64,000 bases of DNA from the NCBI GenBank assembly GCA_963377175.1, contig CAUJNA010000852.1, positions 75,001-139,000 on the forward strand, in the 5' to 3' direction. The stretch comes from Effrenium voratum (taxonomy: Eukaryota; Sar; Dinophyceae; Suessiales; Symbiodiniaceae). How positions within the stretch are numbered: position 1 is the stretch's first letter; each line of letters opens with the position of its first letter. The position numbers were made by a program, and so were the translations under genes. A model generated the notes under the pieces. That model did no database searches, was not told the DNA's origin, and saw only the letters and a list, made by a program, of their open reading frames with translations. Shown in pieces: positions 45,101-57,400 of this stretch.

Positions 45101-48100
45101 ACTTCTCCTTTTCCTGTGCGAGCAACAGTCAGATTTACCTTGAGGCAGTAGAATCTGATTGCACCTCTGGTTGTGACTCCTTCCCGAGTGAACTTTTTTG
45201 GGTTTGGACCGTCTTTGTGGTAAACAACAAGTCTGGACACTTTTGTGGTGCATCCCCTCAGGAAGTGAGTCCCCTTTCGGTTGCACGTTGAAGCAGCCAG
45301 ACACTGGTCTCCTTTCATTGCCCTAAGCATCCAACGGGTCCTCGAAAAGAAGTTTGAGGCAAACCCACACCTTCTAAATGGAGGTCCGCTTCACACTCTT
45401 CAAGGCTCCTTGCAGCTTGGGGCGTGAGGGAAGCTGAACGGATTGGTTGGCCCAAGCCCGGAATACCCATTCACCACCCGCCCGATTTCATTCGTTGCAG
45501 ATCTTTTCTCGGTTGCTTTCTGCTCGTCTGCTAACAGCTTAACCTTTAGTGGTGTAATGGCAAACCCATTCGTTGGCAAAACGTTAAAGTCCTGACATCC
45601 GTTGGCAAAATGCGACACAGTCTTGGTGGGAGACTGGCAACTGACTGAGCCAGGCGCTTTGTCGTGGTTGGACACGGCAACCTCCACCTCCAACCTGCGC
45701 TGGCTGTATAGATCCCCCAGGCTCCCCACCCGGGATATGGTCATAGTATGGGCTGTTCAACATGGTTCGTGTTGGCCAATATACTCCGCGGGACCGGTTC
45801 CTTGCCTAAGGTAAGGATCTTGCGGATTGCCTATCAGCCCAGGCTTTTGGGGCGTTGGCTGCTTTTAACACGCAATTCAGTCTTGAGTGCGGGAGAAAAC
45901 CATTCGTCGTCATCTAGCCTCTTATATTTGTCAGAGGAACATTTTTTGGAGGTTCCCTCAAAAAGGATGAGCCATATTTTGGATTCGTGTCAGGTTACGT
46001 TTCGAGGGCATACTAAACCGACCATTTCGGAGACCAATTGTGGTTGACAAACCCATTTCGACGAATGACACACACCGTAATCTTTGGAATGCAATCTCCA
46101 ATCTGATTCGGAGTCCCCTCCCTGTCCTTGTAAAGTGGTTCGTTAATCCCTTGCCTAAAAGCTAAATTCTTTGTGGATAAGCTATGACTTCTTCTAAACT
46201 CTCCAAGGGTATGGCTGTGAACCGCCGCGTAAACATGGCACTCTTCGGAGTGAACCCTCCAGAGTGGACATGCCCAGCCCCTAGCGGCAAGGCTTGCGTT
46301 TGGTTGGATTTGTTTCAAGGGCGAAGGCCCTTGGAGAAATACGGTCTCCCAGGCTTATTTTTTGACGAGCTCCCGGCAATCAAAACATCCTTCAGGGCGT
46401 GCCTATATGTTCAACGAGACAAATTACCAGAATAGGCAAAGAGCTCAAGGCTCCCGAACCCTCAAAATTAGAGATTGATAGAATCGAAGAAGGTCTTACA
46501 GAAAAGCCTGCCCCTTAAACTCGGGCGGGGTTCCCTAGAGTTCCCCTCAGGTCACATTTAACGCAAGAACTCAACCTTGGCTCAGAGAGGCTTCCCTAGG
46601 GAGCCACCATTGGACTACCCCCACCGGACTGCTTGGTTGACGTTGGAAGGGGAGCAAAAAAAACACAATCAGTTCAGTGGGGATTTCAACCACTAAACCA
46701 CAATAAGCAAAAGTGTGTCAAATGTTTCCCAACAACAACCATGACTGGGCAACTTGTGCCTTACCGGTCCCTCTGTCGGCTTTCGCTCCAGTCGCCGGCC
46801 AGGTATTGTGAACATCCCAATGGGTGGTGAATTAAAATGGGTGGTATTGTGAATCCAACCACTAAAAAAAGTTCTAGAATGGGTGGTGAATTCACCTACC
46901 AACCAAAATAGGATCCCAAAACGGTTTTGACCCACACCCCAATTCCCTCCAGCGGATCCTTCTTCTCCGGCCGCCTCGCTGGCTGCCAGTCCCGGGCATG
47001 GCCGGCCGACTCCGCCGCTTCCGCCACGGCCGCGGCAAGCTCGTTGACCTGAGATGCGGGCTCGGATGACTCTCGGCGTGTCTCTCGCTTGCGCTGAGCC
47101 AACAAAAATGTCACCCAAGTTTTGAGTTAAATATTGGTCCAAACTGGTTGATGAATACAATATTGCTCAGCTCATATTTAATTTGATACCAATATGGTCC
47201 AAACTTCCTGAGCTGATGGGCCAAAAACAGTAATTAACCAGGGCTTCACCCAAAAAATATCCCCTTTAAAAAATAGCTGGCTTTCCTTTGGTGTCCCAGT
47301 AAAACCAGCACACACCTCACTTGGGATGGCCCGCAAAAAGTCCAAACTGTGTGTTGACCACCAAAATGGTCCAAACCCAAAAAGTGACCAAAGTCCAGGA
47401 ACTCAGGGACGGTCTTGACGTACCCGTGAAACGCCTGGATTTGAAGGGAACCCAACTGGAAAACCCAGCCAGTCTTGGAGGTCTGTTTTGGGCTTGTGCA
47501 AATGTGGGTGGTCTCGCAAAAGGACACACGCATTTGCTTCCCACAATATTTAGTTCCCACCATAGGTGCACAGTTTGGCACGTGGAATTTTGCAACTTAC
47601 GAGGGTACACTTTTGGGACGTTTACAGAGAAACAAAAAGACAATCACCTGTTACTTTTAGGTTCCCTGACTTAACAACAACACCGAAACAAGGGCAAACC
47701 AAGCATGCCTTTTTGATTCCAGGATCCAGTCACCACTATAGCAGGCAACCAGGAACTCTACCTCTAGACTTTACATGGGTGGCTCGTCGGTTTTTTAGAG
47801 TTGGTACCCCGTTGTTTGGTGGTTAGAGAGGAACGCCCAAAGGCAAACCATTTTTGTTGCAGGAAAGTCCTTGTAAGAAAGACACACCCATGGTTTGCTA
47901 TGGCAATGTTATGTCTGTGTGTGTGCGTGTGTGTTTCCAGAGACAGAAAAGGGTGGTCTCCATGAAAAAAGTACCACTTTGAGAGGCTCCCTTCTTGGTT
48001 GACGTTGGAAGGAAGTTAAGTGGTTGGATTTCAACCACTAAACCACAATAAGCAAAAATGTTTCAAATGCTTCCCAACAACAACCATGCCTTTGGAGCGA

Positions 48101-51100
48101 AATGGTGTCCGGAACCCGAGAGATTCCTTTTCACCTCAGCCCTTACGCATTGCTCCACTGGGCCCATTCTTTACCGCCAGTCACCCCGAAAGTGGTGGGT
48201 GAAAGGGAAACCGCCAACCGGTTTCTGACTGACTCCCAGAAATAGCCAAAATGACCACAGTCCAGAAATAGGAGACCAGCAAAAAACTGGAGCTACCTCT
48301 TGGGCTAGGAATGGCGCGGTCTCGCCCTTCTTCCCCCCCCCACAAAAACAAAGAGAAAGAAAACAAAACACGGCATATGTGGGGTAAAAGGATCGAATTG
48401 GCCACTGTCTATACCGTCTACACCCTTCTTCCCACTAACACGGCACCTGTGGGTACCTGGAAGATCAGTTTCGTCTTGGAGGGACCCCTTGTCAGGTGCC
48501 ATGTTCGTGGGAGGCAGGGTAAATCATGGCTCCGACACTCGTCCCCCCCAATGTGCAGGGACTTTGCGACACAGTGTTGTGACACAGAGACGGCATGCAC
48601 ATGTGCTCACACACAACATGATGGACACCCTTCATGCCAAATTCTCTGTACATGGTCCGATGTTGTTGGTTAGCGATGCACGAACGATCAGACAACCTGT
48701 GAGAACTGCACGTACACCTCAAGAGTATACTCGACATGTAGCCTCGTTTGCGTTTGAGGCTTCGCAGAATGCACGCATCGTGCTCATATTTCTAGGTGTA
48801 CCTTCCCCATTCTTTCCAGGGATCCGAATCTTTCTAGAAAACCTCCGGAAACCCAGGGAAAACGGATCCGGTTGTTGAAAAAGACGATGCTTGAAAAGAA
48901 TGGAAAGGGAATCAACCCCTAGAATATTGCCATGACCCAGCCACAGGATCCAGCCATCCAGTAACCACTGTAATAGGGAACCACGATTTTCACCAGGTTC
49001 TGCCACTACAGGAACTGGATGCTCCTTGCTTTCATAATTTCTGCTCCCCTGCTAAAAGTTTAACTGGAAAATTCATTAGTTGGCAAAAAGTTGTTAAAGT
49101 CCGAACATCCCTGGGCAAAATGCAACAAAGACCACATCGAGTCATTTTTCTGAATCGCAGAGGAAGACTCACAAGAATCTTGTCCTGTAGCAACAAATGC
49201 TAGCCATTCGAACCGGACCAAAGCATTCTCGAGCCGACGTTCTTGCATTCAAACAATGAAGCCGAAAGCAGGCATAGCAGGCATAGCAGGCATAGCAGGC
49301 ATAGCAGGCATAGCAGGCACCCGGGCCAAGTGAAAGTTCATCTTTCTTTCCCTCACTCTCCAGATTTTAACCCACCCCAAAAAGAAACAATATTCTTTCA
49401 TGTTCTTTCCCTTACTCTCCAGATTTTAAGCTACCCCGAAAATGAAACAGAATTTGAGGACCATCTCTTTGGGCCTTTCCCCCTTTTTCTTGGCGTTCCT
49501 GAAGGGTCTTCCTTCTTTTTTTGCCGCGGGGAGCTCCTGGGACCTTCAAAAGCCCCATGTTCAAACACCAACTCGTTGGGCTTTGGCCGAAACCAAAAGC
49601 CGAAAAGGGGATGCACGGGTAAACAGGTGCCAAATGTCTGGCCCCTTCAAACAAAAAGCCGGAAAGGGGATATACACAGGTGCCATGGCCGTTTGCTCGA
49701 CCCTAGCATTTCTGGGTCCAAAGGGTGGGCCGACCTGCCCATGAGGCTGGAATCCACAGAAACTGGGCAACCGTAGCAAAATACCAACACACACACAAAA
49801 GCCACCTCCTTTTCACTTTCCCCGCTACCCTGATTTCATCGTCATTTTCGTGCTCTTCCTACCCAACAAAACCAGGCGCTGTGTGGGGCATGTCGGCGCC
49901 CACGTTGAAGATCTGATTCCGCGCTCTGGGCACCAAAGGCCCCCTGGCGATGATGGGCGCCACGTCGTCGATGTAGCTAAAGGCGCGCACCTGCTCGCCG
50001 CTCCCGAAGATGGTCCTCGGGTGTCGGGTTTTGTTCGGAGAGAGCCGGCCTGCGGATTTTTTTGGGTCCATGTGGGGCTGGCTTTACATTTGGAGGTGGT
50101 AGGTAGTACCCCCTGGTCTTGAATGGTTTTGAAGGAAAGCGGAAAACCGATGCCATTTTGGGGGCACCTAAGAAAGACCCATTTTTGAAACCCTCTTTGC
50201 ATGAAGGGTCCGCTGGAGCTCGCTTTCCAATGAAGAGTGCGACAATGATGCGGGAAGACCTTCTCAAAAATTAACCAAATGGCCATGGGTCAAAACCCAA
50301 ATCGGTTAGCCCCCAGTGAACATCCCAATCCAACCACTAAAGTATATAGACTAAAACTGGTGGTGCACCTACCCCAAAATGGTACCATTGGTTTTTACCC
50401 ACGTTTTAAAGGGGAATCGCTCCCCCCTAAAGCAAGTTTGAGCCCTGATGGACAGCAAGTGAGAAACTCCAAGGATCCACGTACTGCAGGTGCAAACCAG
50501 GATGCCCTCCAGGCTCTAGGTTTTGCACAGCCTTCCCCTGTCGGCTGCACGGGCAACTGGATCTGGAAAGGAAGAAACATAAACAAGGAAGAAAGAAAGC
50601 AGAAAGCCAGGCTCTGCATTCGGAGTGAAGCTCCGTGATGGTTTTTGGTGTGTTTTTTTAATGGCTGAGGCTTGTGCTGGCAGTACCGTCTTGGTTTGGG
50701 GTTGGTTGGGGTCGGTCTAAGCTGGCTTTGTTTGTGGATTTGGGGATTGGGCGTGTGGACCTGTAGGGCGCTTCTTCGCCAAGTCTGGGGCTACTTCGCA
50801 GCTTTCTCGAGTTTGCGAAGGTAGAGCAGAGCTCTGGCTGGCTAGAAGTTCATTCCGAGTGGGATTGGCACTTTAGGGTTGGTGCAGGGATGACGTTTCG
50901 CTGAATCCAGCGGTTCGCTTTTTCTCCGGGGTTGGGTCAGCTTCGCAGCTATTGGTTTTGCCCTGAAGTATTTTGAAGCTGGTGATGTCTTAGTTGGTCT
51001 TGGGGCAACCAGCCAAAACCAGCCAACCCCCGTCAAAAGATGCCAACCTATCAACTAGCAAACCCAACTGCAAAGCTAGCGCCAAGCTTGGCGAACAAAC

Positions 51101-51428
51101 ACCGCGAGGCGACCGAAAGCCCGCGAGAAGTCGCACGAAATCCCGCCCTAATTCCGCCAAACATCATCCACGATCCTGCCCAACAATCCGAGCCTCGCTC
51201 TGGCTGAACTCCAGCCAGAACCCTGCCCTCAAGCAACCTAAAGCACCTGCAAACATCACTGAGGTAATAAAAAGGCCTAAAGAGTGGGATTGTGGGCTGA
51301 GTGAAGTTGTTTAGCCCCTTGTGCCCGAATTCTGAAGCTACCGCCAATCCATGCGTGCCATCTTGGTCACTGTGCACTCTTCGTTTTGCGCTCTCTCTCG
51401 CTCTCTGTCCTTCTCTCTCTCTCTCTCT

Positions 51429-51467
<39 letters not shown>

Positions 51468-54400
51468 CTCGCAATGCACACATTCTATACACATCGGAGT
51501 GGTCACCCATAGCGCACCAAGCACGCACGCATGCTTGAAAAGGAGTTGTAAACACGCAGCTCGGACGAAGTGTGCACGTGGGTTGTCTTCAAATCGGAGC
51601 CGAACGGGTGGCTTTCACAGGAACCCACATGGATGACATTGCAGCGATGTCCAGGCTAGCCGCCTCTGTCTCGTGCCTATCGCAGTCAAAACCGGTAAAG
51701 GAACCCTACACGCCACAAGCAACGGGGATGTGTGCATCTATCTGGGTGTGTCCTTTTTGGGGGAACCCACAAACATGATGTTTTACCTGTTGGTTTGCCT
51801 GTAAACCAACCCCAAAAAGGGTACCGTCGACAAAAAGGACACCCATTTATGGTGGGGCCTGTCCACTAAAGCTTTTTGAAGGATCAAGCGGTACCGAATA
51901 TATGAGCCCACACACACACGCAGCTGTTCCATTCGAACTGTGTTTTGCAAACAAACAAACACCAAAAAAGGGAACCAACAGACAAACCGACCAGGTTTGG
52001 GGTGTATGGCTCATGTTGCTTGCGCTGGATTCAGCACAAGCGTCAAAGGCTGTCCATGAAAGATCTGGTTGATGAAGATGCCCACGACATTGCGGTACTT
52101 GTCGAACATGTTCTGGAGTGCTGTGAAAAGCTTGCCCTCGTTTGGGCCCCCAAATCTTGAAATGGGGGCCTCTTGCGGTCCAAAACTGGAAACGGATCCC
52201 AGAAAGGCGTGGCGACCTCCCCATAGATCATGTTTTGTAAACTCGCTTGCAAGTACCTTTGAGGTCCTCCGAAATGGTTCATGGGAGTGCTTGTGGAGGG
52301 GGCGGGGGTGCTCCATTGGAGGGCCCCATAGCAGTTTGCATCGAAGGGATGTGTCTTTTCTTAGGGACCCAAAAAAGGCTTGGCTTCCTTGTGATTTCCC
52401 GAAGGAAACAACCGAAAGGGTTGGCACCAACTCCAACAAAGCACGATGTGCGCCATTCCTTTGCTATGTCGTACTTCCGCCACCAGCTTGCGCCACCAGC
52501 TTACGCCACCAGCTTACGCCACCTTACGTGCGTGCAGTTGTTGCTTACGCGACACATGTGGAGGTTCTTGTTACGCCACCAGCTCACGCCACCATAGGCG
52601 CGTGAAGTTGTTGCTTACACGCAGATCATCACGCGACTCCTACTAAACTGGGTCGTCCTCAGATCCCCTGCTAAATGTCTAACTTTTAGTCCGTGAAATG
52701 GACACCCCGAACCTAAAAACCTAAGGAACCGGACAGGGAACCGCCAGGTGAAAAAACATGTACACAGAACGTGTTGGACGCACATGGATCTCTCTCGCAA
52801 AACGTGGCGCAACTTCTGAACCCTTCGAATTGGCCTGGCGCCCCGCTTTCGGGGCGGACAAAAGCCGCAGGGACGGTGGGGCGGATAGGGAATTTGGGAG
52901 TCCTGGTGTAGCGAAACGACCAAAGTCTATTCAGGGAGTGTACCCAGACGCTCCTGGGGCTTTGAATGGAAGACCCAGACCCTCCATTGGACACCCCAGA
53001 GGGGTTTTGGGGTCTCAAAACCTGGATGTTTGAGGGCCCAAAGTCAATCGGGAGCGTCTGGGTAGCGAAATGATGAAGAAACCAAAACTGTGGAACACTC
53101 GGAAGGCACCGACCTGATGCGGCCCGTAGACGTTGTGAGGCCTGGGGCAGGAGTTGGAATCTGCAAGCGATAGAAAACGGCTTGGATGTGGATGCTGTTG
53201 ATCCACCCCTGTAGGGTGTGAAAAGAGTACCAACAGATTCCTCCAAAAAGAACCAACATGGAGAAGCAAACCAGCCAAGGCACCTGATCCCGTTTGGAGG
53301 AAACGATAAGTTGAGGTTGCATCTTGAACAAAAACAACTCAGACCAGTGGAATCAACCCCATCCCTAGTTGCACCAAAACTGAAACCTGAAAGGACACTC
53401 CCTACCTACCGCACCAGGTTTAATTAGTCACTGGTTGGGCTTGGACCACGTTCCTGACAGGAGAGCCCTTCAAAGAAACAAACACAATATCCCCGCAAAG
53501 AAACAAGCAGAATAGCCCATCAAATCGGGGATGGGCTTTTTCAGGGAGCGGTTCAAAAGAAACAAACATATATTTTCCGGGACCGATTGCAAGAAGCTTT
53601 GCAGAATCCCGTGGCTGAGTTTCTCGGTTGCGAACCGCTCCCCTGCTAAAAGTGAATAACTTTCAGTGGTTTAACGGAAAACCATTTCTAGTCCGCCAGT
53701 AGAGAGGGTAAAATAAGGGTACCCTCTTTCCTGTATATGTTAGTAGGGAAACCCTCCGCCAAAAAAGGGCAAAAGTTTTAGTTGGCAAAAAGTCTTTAAA
53801 GTCCTAACATCCCGTGGCCAACATGCAAAGCCTACCAGGCCCAACACATGCCTTCTGGCTCTGGCTTGATTTTCACACCCAGTACCCAGTGGTAGGGGAG
53901 CCATCGAAGCCAGCCCCAGGGGAACGAGGAAACGATCAGAACCTGTTACTGGTTACTCATGGGTTCATGGGACTTTTCCTGCGCGACAGTGGAACTTTAA
54001 AGCCGTAGGGGTCAACACGAATCCAAACATTTTATTTGTTCTTATATTTTGGGAAACGATCAGCAAAATGCAAAGGTTTTGTGTCGCCTGAAGATCACAA
54101 AGTGGATGCCGAAGAGCTCGTGGGCAGCCTGGTGAGGTCATGAGACGCTGGTAGAAGGAAACCCATGGAAAAGAAAGACTCGCATGGGTACCTGGACCCT
54201 CAAAATACCAACTTAAAATGGTGTTATGGGGTGAATTCCCTTCTTAAAGAGTAGTTTGAGGGCTGAGGTTTGTTTTTTTTAGGGGTACGTGCCTTACCGG
54301 TCCCTCTGACCCAGGGCCACCAAGAACATGAAGAGCTTCCCAACAAGCCCCACTAAACCACCTAAAACCACCAAGGATTCTCGGAGTTTCCTTCCCATAG

Positions 54401-57400
54401 GTGGCCTTTTGGGGCAAATCGATGGCCCTGGCAGATGATTCACCCACCAGGTAAACCAGGGCCATCTATTTTTCAACCAAAACAACCAAAAAGGGCACCT
54501 ATGTTCCTTCCTTCGTTCCGGGGGCCTGGAGGTCCAGCTCGAAGGCAAACTTGGCGATGCCGTAGGGGTCCTCCGGGCTCGGCCGGTCCTCCTCCCGCAA
54601 GCCTCCAGAAAAACGGAGGAAAAAAGAAGAATAAAAAAAAAACCGGGCGCGGCGAGTCAAGTTGGGGCACCCCAAAAGGGGGGAAACAACGCCTTTTTGT
54701 TGTGTTTTTTCCCGGGCGGGGGGGGGGGATAACAAAAATACATTCTTGAGCAAATGGAAGAGCAAAGGATGCCGAAAAGGAGGAGAGATGAACCGCGAAT
54801 ATTTGACAGCCCAAAACACTGGGAGAAACCGCCACAAGGGCTACCTTGTCAAGTCCCAACCCTCTTGCAAGCTGTCCAACAGGCAGTCGTTGAATCTTTG
54901 AGGGGTGCTGATAGAATCCCCCCCCACCTGTTGTTCGAGCCCCCCCTTCCTCAAACAACAACTCCCCCCCACCCACTTGTTGTTCAACCCCCCCCCCCAG
55001 AACAACAACCCCCCCCGACCCCTTATCGAAGAGGTATGGAAAAAAGGAAGGCTTCCAGTCAAGTAAGCGTCTTGGGGGGATGCACAGAGCAAACACCGAG
55101 TTCCCCGTCACCTAAATGCCAAACCATCCACGTGCTTTTTGTGCCTCGGGTGGGACTTGCGAACTCATATCAAGAGCCGCGCCATTTCAGCCCGCTTTGC
55201 TCCAGGTGAACTGCAGCAAAAAGCTATGGCAGGGTCCCATGTCCCTCATGGATCCTCTACTTGGCAACATGTGGCCCGTCATCAGGGAAAGCAAACATGG
55301 CCTTCATGGCCAAACCACGAAGGCACTCCTGAGTACCCATGCTTGAACTAGGAATCATCCTGTTCTGGTGCGGAGCAATGATACATATGAATCAAACAGC
55401 AACGACGCTATGTTTGAATGGGTCTGGGCAAATTGTACGCAGCTCAGCGGTTCGGTGGGGGTTGATCCATATTCCTGGCCCCCCAAATAACCAAGGGTAA
55501 CTGTTTTCCACTTAGTGGAAAAAGCTCAGCGATTCGGTCAAGTAATTTGCCCAGGAATAGGATATCAACAAAACTGTTTGAAGACCCAAGCTTTTTGCTA
55601 GGGTGTTCTCAAAATGGAGTCCCAACAAATGCTTTTGGCTTCCTCTTGGTTTCCCTTGAACCCCAAGAGGAGGTCCCACATCCCATTTTCAGCCACCGGT
55701 CCAATGCTGTGGCCTGTTGCCACGGGAACCGGGGAGGACAAGGAAGGATTCCGACTTTCAGCTTCCCCCCTTCTGTGGTTTGGAACCCAGCTAGTACCAG
55801 GGAGCTATCACCCAAATCCAGTTCGCAAGTCCCCAAAACAACCAAGGGGATGGTTGAACCCACTTCCTAGATGGCCAAGTTGCGTTTTTCTCCTTTTTTC
55901 CAGTCGCTGCTGGCTTTTGGGGCGAAACGCGCGATCGCAGAAGAAAAAAGAAGGCGATCGATCGCCGCTGGATCGATCGATCCGGGTGGCTTCTGCCGTG
56001 GCTTGCTTCTGCCTTGAAGCTCCAGGCTCAGGGGACCCGCTCGCGAGTTTGCGAGCGAAGGAGCGAAAAACTCGAGCGAGGCCTAAGACACCCGCAGGAG
56101 CCACAACGCAGTCGTTCAGTGACCCTGGAAAAAGACGGGAACCCTATTTTGGGGGAAGACCGGATCTTTAGTGGGAAAAAGCCACACACAAAAAAAGAGG
56201 AAAAAATAAGAATTGGCGCCACCGAACAACTGAGACAAGAAACCCCGAAGCAAACCTGAAGCAACCACAAGCTTCCCCATTCAAAACACCGCTTGCTACC
56301 CTTCATCTCATAAGCCGAGTCTCCTCATTTTTTCCCTGAGACTGGCCAAAACTGACTTGGTCCGCCCGGGAACTCCATGAGTTTTCCAACCCTTGGGAAA
56401 AAAGGCTTGAACATCCAGAAGCGGCTCCAACGATTGAAGGAAGGCACTCACTCCTTCAGGCCAGACTTCTGTGACGTTTGCACTTTGGGAGGGGGGGGGG
56501 GGATACAATTAGTTTTGTTCCCGGACCTTCCTGATCTTATCAACTGTTTTCTTCCCAACAAACCGGAGGACCACATGCCAATCAAACTTGATTGCTTTGA
56601 AATGAACCGATTCCTCATAGGGTAACCACCGCGAATCAATTCGCGGCGGTTCCCTAAGAACTTGGCACCAACATTGGTGAAAATGGTTAAAACAAAGGAA
56701 CCTTAAATGCTTCCAGCTTGGTGCACCCTGCTGTTGAAAAAAAAACACTGTACCAGCACCCCCTCAACCTGCTTTTTGGACTTGGGATTCTTTTTGCATG
56801 GTTCAAAAGTGACTAGGTCCTCCAAACTTGAGAGGTTAGAAGAAGTTGGTACCAACTTTGTTCTGTAGTCTATTTTGTAGGGGTGAACCCTCCGGGGACC
56901 GGATCCGGTGAGGCAAAAGCTGGCACCCGGAACCCGGGCTTACGTGAGAACACGCGCCAGTCGCTCGGCTCGACCGAGCTCGCCCGCGCCTCCTTTCTTT
57001 GGCCGGCTCAGGTAGCGCTTGGGATTCTGCATCTGTGACAAGTCCTCAGCTCCGAAAAGCACCCGTTCAGTAGAACCCCTTTTAGGACTTTTGCGGGTGG
57101 CGGAAAAACATGGTGAGTCCCCCATATCTTTTACCTAGCTAGCCAAGTTGCTGCTTTTTTGTTCAGTCACTGTTGCTGGTTTCTGGGTTAAAGTAGATGG
57201 AAAAAAAAGCGATCGCAACTGCCGATCCAGGTAGGCTTTTTGCTGGTTGCGGAAATATTTTGTGAGTCCCCCATATCTTTCCCAAAAAGGACGTGTCAAC
57301 CGAACTTCACAGGTGGCTGGGCGGTTGAACGTACTGAAGAGGATTTTTTGTTAGGGGCCCGGAAAAAAAAAGGAGAAAAAAAACATTTCACCCCAAAAAA

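Noticed and set aside
45650..45740. Similarity of LGDL...LEVEVAVSNHD to formyltetrahydrofolate deformylase (PurU)
   Set aside because: The LGDL part lies before the splice acceptor; the remaining LEVEVAVSNHDK fits the C-terminal block of the SDR family and is in phase with its neighbours.
49266..49318. Short regular repeats as a CRISPR array
   Set aside because: Nine-base units are contiguous with no spacers; this is a minisatellite.
56944..57044. Placing the orphan exon between the SDR exons FTSSIAVYG and EDPYGIAK
   Set aside because: A phase-legal path exists in another frame, but it inserts over 30 residues where homologues have a short loop.
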